The notes beneath the pieces are model-generated. The model made no database searches and was not told the origin of the DNA. It saw only the letters and a list, made by a program, of their open reading frames with translations. Below are positions 53,497 through 62,449 of a DNA stretch of 64,000 nucleotides, piece by piece. Source of the stretch: an uncultured Bacteroidales bacterium (GTDB lineage Bacteria > Bacteroidota > Bacteroidia > Bacteroidales > Paludibacteraceae); NCBI GenBank assembly GCA_902785605.1, contig CACZZL010000004.1, positions 1-64,000 of the forward strand, read 5' to 3'. Within the stretch, counting starts at the first letter, position 1. Every line of letters starts with the position of its first letter. A program made the translations under genes and the position numbers.

Positions 53497-54579
53497 TTAT
53501 TTTAACCCTTTTGCCCATTTGCGAAGATAGACAATCCACTCTGTTGCGTTGGTAGCAACGGGGTGGTTTTCTTTGGTGGCACCGCAGACGGTGAGGTAGA
53601 AGTGGGCTGTCGCACACATTGGTGATTGGTGATTGGAGATGGGTGATTGTTTCAGGATACACAACAGATTCTGCTTGTCGTGGACGATGTCACCGGCGTA
53701 AGGGTAGGGGATGAAGACGGCGAGGCCGACGGTCTCTTTGGCGTACTTGGCGGAGTCGTTCACGGGCCAATCGGTGCCCCAACTTGCGAGGAGAACACCA
53801 TTCGGCAGATAGACGACACTCGTATCACATCCTCCCTTGGCAGGGATGGTCTGCACGCCGGTACAGAGACCGGAGAGGGTGTCGGAGAGAGACACATCGC
53901 AACGGAGATCGCGGTGGCCGGCTAACATGGTGTATTGGACGGAGAGGTCCAATAGTTGAGAGTTTAATATTGAGAGTTGAGAGAAGTCGTTTAGTTGAGA
54001 GTTATTAAGTGGTACTTGCCAGCCTTTGACGGCGACCTCGATGGTGGCACTATTCTTTGTTTGTGAGACGATGCGCTGGGAGCGTTCTGCGACGGGATCA
54101 ATGTGGACCATCTTGGTGCCGTTCCAGTACTTGACAGAGCCGACACCGACTGTTCCGCTCACGCGGAGGATATCATCGCCGTAGCCGAGGGCGAGAAGGC
54201 TGTCGTTGGGGTACCAGTGACTTTGAGCGAGTTCGAGCTGCGGCTTGCGTTTGCAGTAGGGATCGATGGTCTGCTTCTTATCGAAATAGATGCGGTAGGC
54301 CATCCATTCGGACTCTACGGCGACACCGTGGTGATGCAATTGGTGGTACGTATCTACCGCAGGGTCGGCTGTCCATTCGGTGATGGGGTAGCAGTGCCGC
54401 ATCTTTGTGCCCTCGTAGAGCACGGCGTAGCCAGAACGGACAGAGTCCGCGGGGGTACCAATCTTCCAAAAGGAAGTCGCTATGCGCGGCTGGCATGCCG
54501 CGCATAGCAGAGCTATTATCGAGATGAAGAGACCTCGAGATCTCGAGATTTCGATGGATTTATTAGTTGATCTTGACAT
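53497..54579 (-). CDS. DUF4861-family lipoprotein, pectin-associated
   Basis: A 360-residue lipoprotein (hydrophobic GLFISIIALLCAAC; lipobox CAAC). The body resembles DUF4861 proteins found in Bacteroidota pectin loci: RHCYPITEWTADPAVDTYHQLHHHGVAVESEWMAYRIYFDKKQTIDPY, and HRDLRCDVSLSD with a late GTDWPVNDSAKYAKETVGLAV. Its catalytic role is not established to my knowledge. The neighbouring GH28 gene (17-nt overlap) supports pectin work. Three microarrays lie in its code: at the signal peptide (8-bp units), at NNSQLNDFSQLSILNSQ (7-bp) and at SPISNHQSPMC (7-bp). They give low-complexity peptides that look like insertions. Confidence 0.65.
   Translation of the reverse strand: MSRSTNKSIEISRSRGLFISIIALLCAACQPRIATSFWKIGTPADSVRSGYAVLYEGTKMRHCYPITEWTADPAVDTYHQLHHHGVAVESEWMAYRIYFDKKQTIDPYCKRKPQLELAQSHWYPNDSLLALGYGDDILRVSGTVGVGSVKYWNGTKMVHIDPVAERSQRIVSQTKNSATIEVAVKGWQVPLNNSQLNDFSQLSILNSQLLDLSVQYTMLAGHRDLRCDVSLSDTLSGLCTGVQTIPAKGGCDTSVVYLPNGVLLASWGTDWPVNDSAKYAKETVGLAVFIPYPYAGDIVHDKQNLLCILKQSPISNHQSPMCATAHFYLTVCGATKENHPVATNATEWIVYLRKWAKGLK
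53617..53651. repeat. Five-unit heptamer array in the DUF4861 gene (3' part)
   Basis: Units cattggt, gattggt, gattgga, gatgggt, gattgtt in 7-bp phase, encoding the Ser/Pro/Asn/His stretch near residue 315. Confidence 0.88.
53955..53989. repeat. Heptamer array in the DUF4861 gene (middle)
   Basis: Units gttgaga, gtttaat, attgaga, gttgaga, gaagtcg; a further gttgaga at 53994 is out of 7-bp phase by 4. Confidence 0.75.
54515..54554. repeat. Five-unit 8-bp array at the DUF4861 signal peptide
   Basis: Units attatcga, gatgaaga, gacctcga, gatctcga, gatttcga in 8-bp phase, encoding part of the signal peptide just downstream of the GH28 stop. Confidence 0.75.
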
Positions 54580-56101
54580 TCTCTACGGTCGGGGCAAGTG
54601 AGAACGCTTCGCCCTTGGTGCAGTGGATGTGCACGTTGTTGATGATCAGGCCGTTGGTCTGACGGAAGAGTGCACCTTCGGTGGCGTTCATGATGATGTT
54701 GGTCAGCGTCACGTTCTGGATCTTCATCTCCGGTAAGCCGTTGAAATAGATTGCGCGTTGGATATTAGCACCTTTGACATCCTCAATGACGATGTTGCGG
54801 AATGCCGGCGTCTCTTCGCTCACTTCCGGAGCCTCGGCGTTCATGCGTGCAGCCAGTTCCTCTTCGGTCTCTTCGCCGGCACCTTTACCGCCGTAGAAGA
54901 GGTCAAACAGCAGACCTTCGTTCGGGATATTGACCATGTTGACATGGTTGATGTAGATGTTCTCCACGATGCCGCCGCGGCCACGGGTTGATTTGAAACG
55001 CAGACCGACATCGGTTCCGATATAGAGGTTGTTGCTGACTTGTACGTTCTTGATGCCGCCGGACATCTCCGAGCCGCACACGAAACCGCCGTGTCCGTGA
55101 TAAACGACGCAGTCATCGACAACCACGTTCTCTGTCGGGATACCGCGATCACGACCGGGTTTGTTCTTTCCGGACTTCATACAGATTGCATCGTCGCCTA
55201 CGTCAAACGAGCAGCGGCTGATGACTACGTTCTTGCAGCTCTCTACATCCACACCGTCGCCGTTCTGGCTGTACCACGGGTTGCGGACGTTGAGGTCGCG
55301 CATGATAAGGTTCTCGCAGCACATGGGGTGGAGGTTCCACGCGGGGCTGTTCTCAAACGTCACGCCTTCGAGCAGGATGTTCTTACATCCTACGAAATGG
55401 AGCAGGACCGGGCGAAGGAACGACTTGACTTCGTTCCAGAGGCTGTCATCGGTGATGACGGGCACGTTCTGGTCTTCGCAATAACTCTGCGCGAGCACCG
55501 ATGCCTCATCCGGATACCATACGTCGTTCACAACCACACCGCCTTTCTCCTTGAGGTGTTTCTTCCACTGTGCAGGAGCCATTTTGTTTTTCTTGAGCGG
55601 ACGCCACCAATCGCCGTTGCCGTTGAATGTGCCGTGACCGGTGATGGCGATGTTCTCTGCGTTGAACGCGTTGAGCGGGCTGTTGCAGCGCTTGGTCGGG
55701 ATACCTTCAAACCAGGTGTCGTAGATCTCGTACTGGTCCAGGTCATGGGTGAACTGCACGAAACAGTTCTTCTCCGTGTACAGACGCACGTTAGATTTGA
55801 GCGTGATCGGACCGGTCGTGTAGAGACCTTCGGGGATGATGACGGTACCGCCTCCTGCTTGAGTGCAGGCATCGATCGCCTGTTGGATAGCCTCGGTAGA
55901 GAGGTTCACTCCCGTAGGATCGGCTCCGTAGGCCAGCACGTCGTAGGTGCGACCCGGGAAAGAGGGGAGTTTCACTTGCGGCATCTCGAACGATGCGGCT
56001 TTTGTCAGCGCGTCAATGTCGCCTTGCTTGGTTGTTTGGTACTCTGCCGAACAGGCACTTACGAGTGCTGCAGCCAGCAGCAAGAATGTTAGTTTTCGCA
56101 T
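54563..56101 (-). CDS. Glycoside hydrolase family 28 polygalacturonase-like lipoprotein
   Basis: A 512-residue lipoprotein (MRKLTFLLLAAALVSAC) with a right-handed parallel beta-helix. GH28 catalytic motifs are present in order: QNGDGVDVESC near residue 280, DVGDDAICMKSG near 300, YHGHGGFVCGSE near 328 and LRFKSTRGRGG (R-x-K) near 357. The start VLAYGADPTGVNLSTEAIQQAIDAC is the usual Pectate_lyase_3-like beginning. It should cut pectic galacturonans at the cell surface or in the periplasm. It overlaps truA by 13 nt and DUF4861 by 17 nt. Confidence 0.93.
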   Translation of the reverse strand: MRKLTFLLLAAALVSACSAEYQTTKQGDIDALTKAASFEMPQVKLPSFPGRTYDVLAYGADPTGVNLSTEAIQQAIDACTQAGGGTVIIPEGLYTTGPITLKSNVRLYTEKNCFVQFTHDLDQYEIYDTWFEGIPTKRCNSPLNAFNAENIAITGHGTFNGNGDWWRPLKKNKMAPAQWKKHLKEKGGVVVNDVWYPDEASVLAQSYCEDQNVPVITDDSLWNEVKSFLRPVLLHFVGCKNILLEGVTFENSPAWNLHPMCCENLIMRDLNVRNPWYSQNGDGVDVESCKNVVISRCSFDVGDDAICMKSGKNKPGRDRGIPTENVVVDDCVVYHGHGGFVCGSEMSGGIKNVQVSNNLYIGTDVGLRFKSTRGRGGIVENIYINHVNMVNIPNEGLLFDLFYGGKGAGEETEEELAARMNAEAPEVSEETPAFRNIVIEDVKGANIQRAIYFNGLPEMKIQNVTLTNIIMNATEGALFRQTNGLIINNVHIHCTKGEAFSLAPTVENVKIN

Positions 56102-56841
56102 AAGTAACTATTTTTAGGATAAATGATTTCTACTAAGGACAGACCTTCTGCGGGAGCCGAGTGCCCTGCGCGGCATCGGTCGTGTGCCGCGATGATGTCC
56201 GCCAGTTGTGCGGGAGTCATTCTGCCTTTTCCAACCTCAAAGAGTGTTCCGACGACAGCGCGTACCATGTTTCGCAAGAACCGGTCGGCGGTGATGACGA
56301 AGTACCATTCGGTATCCGACTCCTGCACCCATTTCGCTTCGCGCACATCGCAGATGGTCGTTTTGACATCCGTGTGGGTGCGGCAGAAGGACGCGAAGTC
56401 CTGTTTGCCGAGCAGCGCCTGTGCCGCGTTGTTCATTGCCTCGAAGTTCAGGCCTGCTGCCACGCGTGTGTGGTTGACGCAGAGGAACGGATCCTTGCGT
56501 GTGGTGATGCGGTAGCGGTAGGTACGCGCCGTGGCATCAAAACGTGCGTGTGCATCGTCGTTCACGCGCTGGATGTTGCGTACGGCGATCGATGCCGGCA
56601 GCAGGTTATTGAGTCGGCTGCCAAAGTTGGCGGGCAGCGGTTTGGCAAAATCAAAATGCGCCACCATGTGCTCGGCGTGCACCCCTGCGTCAGTACGACC
56701 GGCGAAAGTGAGGGCAACGGGTTCGCGCAAGATCGTGGCGAACGCGGCTTCCATCTCTGCCTGCACTGTGTTTCCGTTCGGCTGCGTCTGCGAGCCGTGG
56801 AAATGGGTTCCGTCATATGCAAAGGTTATAAAATAGCGCAT
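56089..56841 (-). CDS. truA: tRNA pseudouridine(38-40) synthase TruA
   Basis: A 250-residue enzyme that converts U38-U40 of tRNA anticodon arms. It shows the catalytic Asp motif AGRTDAGVHAEH near residue 52, the N-terminal FAYDGTHFHGSQ and the C-terminal RFLRNMVRAVVGTLFEVGKG. The family length is normal. It is followed by an overlapping GH28 gene, an unusual partner. Upstream lies the heptamer-rich spacer after the flippase gene. Confidence 0.97.
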   Translation of the reverse strand: MRYFITFAYDGTHFHGSQTQPNGNTVQAEMEAAFATILREPVALTFAGRTDAGVHAEHMVAHFDFAKPLPANFGSRLNNLLPASIAVRNIQRVNDDAHARFDATARTYRYRITTRKDPFLCVNHTRVAAGLNFEAMNNAAQALLGKQDFASFCRTHTDVKTTICDVREAKWVQESDTEWYFVITADRFLRNMVRAVVGTLFEVGKGRMTPAQLADIIAAHDRCRAGHSAPAEGLSLVEIIYPKNSYLCEN

Positions 56842-56848
56842 TATGATG

Positions 56849-56880
56849 TACGATTTACAAATTTACGATGTACGATTTAT
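56849..56880. repeat. 32-bp direct repeat, copy 1, in a tacgatt-rich array
   Basis: Identical to 58385-58416. TACGAT recurs at 56849, 56864, 56871, 56882 and 56898, with the same spacings (15, 7, 11, 16) as the copy on the other side of the flippase gene. The array includes the flippase stop codon and encodes its last residues (QIVNSLNRK). Confidence 0.93.
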
Positions 56881-58373
56881 TTACGATTTAACGAATTTAC
56901 GATTTGGTCGTTGACCTCAGGTGAAAGTTTTGCTTTGTAAGCAATGAGGGCTCCGCTGCCGAGAATGACTACGGAGCGGAGGATGCTGTCGAGCCAGATG
57001 TTCATGGTCGGCAGATAGGTCTGCCATGCCCAGTTGAGCGCGAACAGGACGACAACGAGGGCCAGGATAGCCCACCATTTGCGGTCGATGATGTGCACGC
57101 GGCAGAGCGGTACGACAGTAGCAATGATAAGCAGGTAATACAGTCCGTAGGACAACATGTTACTCCACGCTGCGCCTTCCATTCCGTACAGCGGAACGAG
57201 GTAGTTGTTGAGCAGCAGCGCACTCACGGTCAGTAGCAACGACAGCAACAGACTGAACGCATAGAAACGTGAGTACGTGAGCAGCGTGAAACAGATAGAG
57301 AATGTCGCCAAAACCAATTGGCTCACACCCAGGATCAGCACGACATACTTTGCGGTGGCATAGGTCGTGCCGTTTGGTAAGATATGGAAAATGAGGTCGA
57401 TATTCACCCACATTGCCAGCAGAATGAACCCACCGATGAGGAGCATGTTACGCGTCACCTGACTAACGAGATGCGAACACTCGTCGCGGTTCTGCTCCTT
57501 GATGGCTCGTGCCAGTTGCGGAGAGGCGATCGCAGCTACCGAACGGTTCGGCACGCTGACCATGACCGCCATGTAGGTTGCGATTGCGAAGATACCGGTG
57601 TTGTCCAGACCCATCTTAGCGGTGACGAAGAAGGAGGAGAGGGTAGGCGCTAACACCGTCGTGACAGCAGAGATGATCAGAAAACCGGTGTACACCAGGT
57701 ATTTACGTACGATATCGCGGTGTGCCCGCAAGTAGGACCAATCCGGTCGTAGGTTGATTCGCTTGAGCGAGAAGAAGTAGCAGAGGTTAATGACGGCAGC
57801 CAACGAATAGTTGACGCATATACCGATGACCAATCCGTCAATGGAGAGGAAGTCGAACGCGTAGAGCAGGTATATTGCCAGCAGTCCGACGCGTACGATC
57901 AGTTCGCGCACCGCACGAGGCACGACGATGTGCATCAGCACGTTGCATGTCGATTCGCAGATCGTTTGATAGAGCATGAAGAACGCCAGCGGGAGTACGA
58001 AATAGTAGTACTCCACGAAGAGCGGCGATTTGTCTCCGAACCATGCGCCTAAGGGTACACGACATGCCCAGTAGATGATGGCGAACAGCAGGAAACCGAT
58101 GAACGGAACGACTAGTGCCCAAAAGAAGAAACCATGGTCCTCTTCGCTGTCTTTCTCGCGGAAATACGGATAGAAACGGATGATGCTGGCGTTGGTGCCC
58201 AGTTGGGCGAGGCCGACGAACAGCGTAGCGGCATCAATAAGCACTCGTGCCAACCCGATTTCCTCGGTAGTGAGGAAACGGGTTAACACGAAGAACGTGG
58301 TGACAATGCCAACGGCAATGCCCAGATAGGTCACTATCGTACCACGTATCGATTGCTTAGCGATGACGCCCAC
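56877..58373 (-). CDS. Polysaccharide flippase (Wzx/MurJ-type, MATE-like fold)
   Basis: A 498-residue inner-membrane protein with about 12-14 hydrophobic segments, starting GVIAKQSIRGTIVTYLGIAVGIVTTFFV, typical of the polysaccharide-biosynthesis (oligosaccharide flippase) family. It probably flips a lipid-linked glycan unit across the inner membrane. Its C-terminal tail NDQIVNSLNRK is encoded by the junction array and may not be conserved. The gene is flanked on both sides by the same 32-bp repeat. A second flippase of similar size is 2.6 kb away. Confidence 0.85.
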   Translation of the reverse strand: MGVIAKQSIRGTIVTYLGIAVGIVTTFFVLTRFLTTEEIGLARVLIDAATLFVGLAQLGTNASIIRFYPYFREKDSEEDHGFFFWALVVPFIGFLLFAIIYWACRVPLGAWFGDKSPLFVEYYYFVLPLAFFMLYQTICESTCNVLMHIVVPRAVRELIVRVGLLAIYLLYAFDFLSIDGLVIGICVNYSLAAVINLCYFFSLKRINLRPDWSYLRAHRDIVRKYLVYTGFLIISAVTTVLAPTLSSFFVTAKMGLDNTGIFAIATYMAVMVSVPNRSVAAIASPQLARAIKEQNRDECSHLVSQVTRNMLLIGGFILLAMWVNIDLIFHILPNGTTYATAKYVVLILGVSQLVLATFSICFTLLTYSRFYAFSLLLSLLLTVSALLLNNYLVPLYGMEGAAWSNMLSYGLYYLLIIATVVPLCRVHIIDRKWWAILALVVVLFALNWAWQTYLPTMNIWLDSILRSVVILGSGALIAYKAKLSPEVNDQIVNSLNRK

Positions 58374-58384
58374 CTTATTAAATT

Positions 58385-58416
58385 TACGATTTACAAATTT
58401 ACGATGTACGATTTAT
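58385..58416. repeat. 32-bp direct repeat, copy 2, in a tacgatt-rich array
   Basis: See 56849-56880. TACGAT occurs at 58385, 58400, 58407, 58418 and 58434. It fills the 89-nt gap between the flippase start and the FKBP gene stop. Confidence 0.93.
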
Positions 58417-58462
58417 GTACGATTTTGTTTATGTACGATTTGCGCGGCGTGTCCTTCGTACT

Positions 58463-59716
58463 TTATTTGATTTCCAATAACTCAACCGTGAAGATGAGGG
58501 TGGAGAACGGCGGGATGGAAGCACCGGCACCGCGCTCACCGTAAGCCAGATCGTACGGGATGAACAGTTTGTACTTGGAACCTACCGGCATGAGTTGCAG
58601 ACCTTCGGTCCAGCCTTTGATCACACCGTTGAGCGGGAACTCAATCGGCTCGCCGCGCTGGTAGCTGCTGTCGAAGACAGTACCGTCGAGGAGTGTACCT
58701 TCATAGTGTACCTTCACCGTCGAAGTAGCACTCGGTTTAGCACCCTTACCCTGAACCAGTACTTCGTACTGCAGACCGGACTCAGTTACCTGAACCCCCT
58801 CACGCAGTGCGTTCTCTGCCAGGAAACGTGCACCTTCCTCTTTGGTAGCACCGTAGCGCAGATCGTTGATCACTCTGTCAACGTACAGGTTAGCATCCTG
58901 CATCGTCATCTGCTCGGTGTACTGGTACAGACCGTTGATGAAACCTTGTTTGATCAGCTCGTAGTTGGTCTCCAGACCTTCGATACCGAGCAGACCTTGC
59001 GGCTCTTGCTCGCGGATGGCATTACCAATGTTCTTGGCCATGTTAACCATCTGCGGGTTGCGAACGTTCGCTTTGAGGCCCTTGTTCACGTTCTCAATGA
59101 ACTCATCGATCGGTTTGTTGGAGGTGGTGTCGGTATCAATGATGTAGTTCTTGATCTGCGCACCGTTCATCATACCGAACGCGTAGTTAAGCGAGTCGTT
59201 CTCGCTCTTGAGCTCGACCGTCTTAGCCTTGTTCGGGCACTTAGCCAGAATAGCTTTGCCTTCTGCTTTCTCGTCCGAAGAGCTGGATTGGAAACAAGCC
59301 ATGAGGAACATCTCAGCGTCCGTCTCGTTCATGACGGTGGTGTCCTCGTAGAGAGCGTTCACGAGTCCTTGGAAGAAGAGTTTCTCGTTGAGAATCCATG
59401 ACGGGTTCTCTGCCAGGCCTTCTTTCTCGAAGTTCTTAACGGTGGTACCCAGCTGATAACCGGCTTTCTGCAGTTCGGTCAGCTCTTCGTCTTTGTCCAG
59501 ATAAGCGTTCTCGAGTGCGTCGATAAACTCCGTTACTGCCTCGTCGCTGCTGTCGTTGGCGAGGTAATAGGTCTTGATCTGCAGACCGTTAAGCAGACCG
59601 AGTGCGTAGTTCACCGAGTCGGTTTGGTTGTTGAGGACTGCGTCCTGCGCTTTGTAACTGTTGCCGCAGGAAATCATTGCCAGTGCGGCCAACAAAAAGA
59701 TACTTGATTTTCTCAT
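58463..59716 (-). CDS. FKBP-type peptidyl-prolyl isomerase lipoprotein, long form
   Basis: A 417-residue lipoprotein ([11 protein letters not shown] lipobox) with two FKBP_N-like helical dimerisation regions ([17 protein letters not shown] near 36 and [17 protein letters not shown] near 178). One C-terminal FKBP catalytic domain runs from about 320 to 417 ([65 protein letters not shown]). It would fold periplasmic or outer-membrane proteins at the surface. It follows a second FKBP gene with a nearly identical catalytic domain, indicating duplication. Confidence 0.93.
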   Translation of the reverse strand: MRKSSIFLLAALAMISCGNSYKAQDAVLNNQTDSVNYALGLLNGLQIKTYYLANDSSDEAVTEFIDALENAYLDKDEELTELQKAGYQLGTTVKNFEKEGLAENPSWILNEKLFFQGLVNALYEDTTVMNETDAEMFLMACFQSSSSDEKAEGKAILAKCPNKAKTVELKSENDSLNYAFGMMNGAQIKNYIIDTDTTSNKPIDEFIENVNKGLKANVRNPQMVNMAKNIGNAIREQEPQGLLGIEGLETNYELIKQGFINGLYQYTEQMTMQDANLYVDRVINDLRYGATKEEGARFLAENALREGVQVTESGLQYEVLVQGKGAKPSATSTVKVHYEGTLLDGTVFDSSYQRGEPIEFPLNGVIKGWTEGLQLMPVGSKYKLFIPYDLAYGERGAGASIPPFSTLIFTVELLEIK

Positions 59717-59750
59717 TTCAAATTTATGATTTATGATTTATGATTTTTGA
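59716..59750. repeat. Five-unit heptamer array between the two FKBP genes
   Basis: Units tttcaaa, tttatga three times, tttttga. It fills the whole 35-nt gap between the stop of one FKBP gene and the ATG of the next. Confidence 0.93.
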
Positions 59751-59751
59751 A

Positions 59752-60336
59752 TTACTCGATTCCTAACAGTTCTACGGTGAAGATGAGGGCAGCGTAGGGC
59801 GGGATAGAAGCTCCGGCACCGCGCTCGCCGTAAGCCAGTTGGTACGGGATGAAGAACTTGTACTTCGAGCCGATCGACATGAGTTGCAGACCTTCGGTCC
59901 AACCCTTGATCACGCCGTTGAGCGGGAACGTGATGGATTCGCCGCGACGGTAGCTGCTGTCGAAGACAGTGCCGTCAATGAGGGTACCTTCGTAGTGTAC
60001 ACGTACGGTGTCGGTTGCTTTGGGTTTCTGACCTAACGAGGGTTCGAGGATCTCGTACTGCAAACCGCTGGCGGTCGTCTTGACGCCTTCGCGTTTTGCG
60101 TTCTCAGCCAAGAACTTCTCGCCTTCTGCTTTGGCAGCGCCGGCTACTTTGGCTTCCAACTCCTGGAAGAACTGATTCAATACTTGTTGTGCCTCTTGGT
60201 AGGTGATCTTCGGCTGTGCGTGTGTCAGCACATCTTCGATGCCGGCTGCGAGATCCTGATAGTTCAGTTTCTCCACACCGCTACCCATGAGGTTTTGTCC
60301 CATAGAGAGACCTAATGCATAACTGATTTTGTCCAT
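59752..60336 (-). CDS. FKBP-type peptidyl-prolyl isomerase (FklB/Mip-like), short form
   Basis: A 194-residue protein with an N-terminal helical FKBP_N region (ISYALGLSMGQNLM) and C-terminal FKBP catalytic domain ([67 protein letters not shown]). No signal peptide, so it is probably cytosolic. It lies 8 nt after ribE and 35 nt before its lipoprotein paralogue. Confidence 0.92.
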   Translation of the reverse strand: MDKISYALGLSMGQNLMGSGVEKLNYQDLAAGIEDVLTHAQPKITYQEAQQVLNQFFQELEAKVAGAAKAEGEKFLAENAKREGVKTTASGLQYEILEPSLGQKPKATDTVRVHYEGTLIDGTVFDSSYRRGESITFPLNGVIKGWTEGLQLMSIGSKYKFFIPYQLAYGERGAGASIPPYAALIFTVELLGIE

Positions 60337-60344
60337 TTTATTTG

Positions 60345-60968
60345 TTATTTTTGATTTAATATTGTCGCATAGCGGGAGAGGTACTTGCCGAGGATATCGA
60401 ACTCGATATTAACCACGGTGCCCTCTTGAATATATTTGAAATTGGTGTTCTCGTGTGTGTACGGGATAATGCACACGGACACGTAGCCTTTGTTGCCTTG
60501 TATGTCGGGTTCGCAGACCGTGAGGCTGACGCCGTTGATGGTGACCGAACCCTTGTCCACGCAGAAATAGCCGCGCTCGATCATCTCGCGTGAACTGTTG
60601 TACTCAAAGCGGTAGTACCAACTGCCGTCGGTTTCGCGGGCTTCGATACAACGTGCTACTTGATCGACGTGTCCCTGCACGATGTGTCCGTCGAGTCGTC
60701 CTCCCATGAGCATGGAGCGCTCCACGTTGACAAAGTCACCGACTTGGAGCAAGTCCAGATTGGTCAGACGCAGGGTCTCCTGCATGGCCGTGACGGTGTA
60801 CAGGTCACCTTCTATTTTTACAACCGTCAGGCACACGCCGTTGTGCGCAATCGATTGATCGATGCTGAGGGCTTCGCCAAACGGGTTGCGAAGGGTGAAG
60901 TGTTTATTGGTTTGCTCGGTCTCAATGCGCACGACCTGAGCTATTGTTTCTACGATTCCTGAGAACAT
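60345..60968 (-). CDS. ribE: Riboflavin synthase, alpha subunit
   Basis: A 207-residue enzyme that makes riboflavin from two 6,7-dimethyl-8-ribityllumazine molecules. The start MFSGIVETIAQV is the family signature, which selects the ATG at 60968. There are two lumazine-binding repeats, with SIAHNGVCLTV near residue 41 and SVTINGVSLTV near 145, and MGGRLDGHIVQGHVD in the middle. No FMN riboswitch-like sequence is seen upstream; the 29-nt gap to the flippase stop is a heptamer array. Confidence 0.96.
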   Translation of the reverse strand: MFSGIVETIAQVVRIETEQTNKHFTLRNPFGEALSIDQSIAHNGVCLTVVKIEGDLYTVTAMQETLRLTNLDLLQVGDFVNVERSMLMGGRLDGHIVQGHVDQVARCIEARETDGSWYYRFEYNSSREMIERGYFCVDKGSVTINGVSLTVCEPDIQGNKGYVSVCIIPYTHENTNFKYIQEGTVVNIEFDILGKYLSRYATILNQK

Positions 60969-60975
60969 AAAACTA

Positions 60976-61010
60976 TTTATGATTTCAAATTTCAAATTTA
61001 TGATTTCTTA
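60976..61010. repeat. Five-unit heptamer array between the flippase and ribE genes
   Basis: Units tttatga, tttcaaa twice, tttatga, tttctta. It contains the stop codon of the flippase. It shares an 18-bp identical stretch with the array at 59716. Confidence 0.92.
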
Positions 61011-62449
61011 AAGTATTTTCCTACTACCGGCAGCCCGGAAAGCGGGAAGTCCTTGCGGGTAAGAACAACGACATAGAGGGAGATTAGTATAGTACCGATA
61101 CCCATCATCGCCCAAGTGTTGCTGATCACCCAAATACGCAGGCTGTAATAAACGGCGAGCAGCGCAATCGTCAGTACGGTATAGAGACCGATACTCTTGA
61201 GGTCGTACGGGATGGGTGCTTTGCGTTGTCCGATGAAATAGGACAGCAACATGATCACGAAATAGCATACCAGACTGCTGCCGCAACTTGCCCAATAGCC
61301 GATGAGCGGAACACCCACTACTTGCAGTACGAGCGTGATCACCAGACCGATGAGCGAGAAATACGCGCCCCACTTGGTCTCATCCGTCAGTTTGTACCAG
61401 AACGAGAGGTTGAAATAGATACCCTGGAACACATAGGTCCACAGTACGACCGGAACGATCTGCAGTCCCTCCCAGTAGTCGGAGGAGATGATGAACTTGA
61501 ATATGTCCAGGTAGAAGATGACACCGAGCAGAATGAGATACGAGAAGATGACGTAGTACTTCATCGCGTCTGCGTACGCTTCGACTGACTGCCGGTCTTT
61601 GTGCTTAGCGAACACGAACGGCTCGTAGGCGTAACGGAAGGCTTGGGTGAACATCATCATGACCATGGCCACCTTGAAGCATGCACCGTAGATACCGAGT
61701 TGCGTTTGTGCGTCGTCTCCGCTGTACAGATACGGGAAGAGGATTCGGTCGAGCGTCTGGTTCATGATACCCGCTACACCCAGTACCAATAGCGGCAAGG
61801 AGTAACGCAACATATCTCTGAGCACAGATCCGTCGAATCGACCTCCTCGCGGTAAGGTGAACGGCAGCAGACACAGCGTCTGAATGGTTGTTGCGAGGAT
61901 GTTACTGAGGAAGACGTAGAAGACGTCGTTCCGTTTTAATACCACTAAGAACAGAAGGTTGAATCCGATGTTGAGCAGCACGAACAGTAATTTCAGTACC
62001 GCAAAACGAATCGGTCGTTTCTGGTAACGCAGGTACGCAAACGGGATGCACGCAAACGCATCCACGGCGACCGTAGCGAACATCATTGCCACGAACTCCG
62101 AATGGTCCGCATAGCCCATCAGACTCGCTAAAGGCTGGCGGAAAAGAACGACCAGTACCGTGAACAGCGTACTGCTGGCAAGCAGTGTCAGGTAGGCGGT
62201 TTTATAGACACTCTTGGCATCGTAGTCCTCTCGGTTGGCGAAGCGGAAGAAGCCCGTCTCCATGCCATAAGTCAGGAGCACAAGCAGGAGGGCCGTCCAG
62301 GCATAGATATTGGTCACTATACCGTAATCAGCCGTGCGCGCCAGCGCGTACGTGTAGAGCGGTACGAGCAAGTAATTCAGGAACTTACCGATGATACTGC
62401 TCAATCCATAGATGGCGGTGTCCTTCGCCAAGGATTTCATTTCACTCAT
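60998..62449 (-). CDS. Polysaccharide biosynthesis flippase, second copy
   Basis: A 483-residue inner-membrane protein with about 12-14 membrane segments. It starts MKSLAKDTAIYGLSSIIGKFLNYLLVPLYTYAL, typical of Bacteroidota polysaccharide flippases, and carries ETGFFRFANRE in the first cytosolic loop region. It probably translocates a lipid-linked oligosaccharide. It differs strongly in sequence from the flippase at 56877. It overlaps rsmI by 8 nt. Confidence 0.88.
   Translation of the reverse strand: MSEMKSLAKDTAIYGLSSIIGKFLNYLLVPLYTYALARTADYGIVTNIYAWTALLLVLLTYGMETGFFRFANREDYDAKSVYKTAYLTLLASSTLFTVLVVLFRQPLASLMGYADHSEFVAMMFATVAVDAFACIPFAYLRYQKRPIRFAVLKLLFVLLNIGFNLLFLVVLKRNDVFYVFLSNILATTIQTLCLLPFTLPRGGRFDGSVLRDMLRYSLPLLVLGVAGIMNQTLDRILFPYLYSGDDAQTQLGIYGACFKVAMVMMMFTQAFRYAYEPFVFAKHKDRQSVEAYADAMKYYVIFSYLILLGVIFYLDIFKFIISSDYWEGLQIVPVVLWTYVFQGIYFNLSFWYKLTDETKWGAYFSLIGLVITLVLQVVGVPLIGYWASCGSSLVCYFVIMLLSYFIGQRKAPIPYDLKSIGLYTVLTIALLAVYYSLRIWVISNTWAMMGIGTILISLYVVVLTRKDFPLSGLPVVGKYFKKS

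Noticed and set aside
60345-60968. FMN riboswitch upstream of ribE
   Set aside because: The upstream gap is 29 nt and consists of heptamer repeats, leaving no room for an RFN element.
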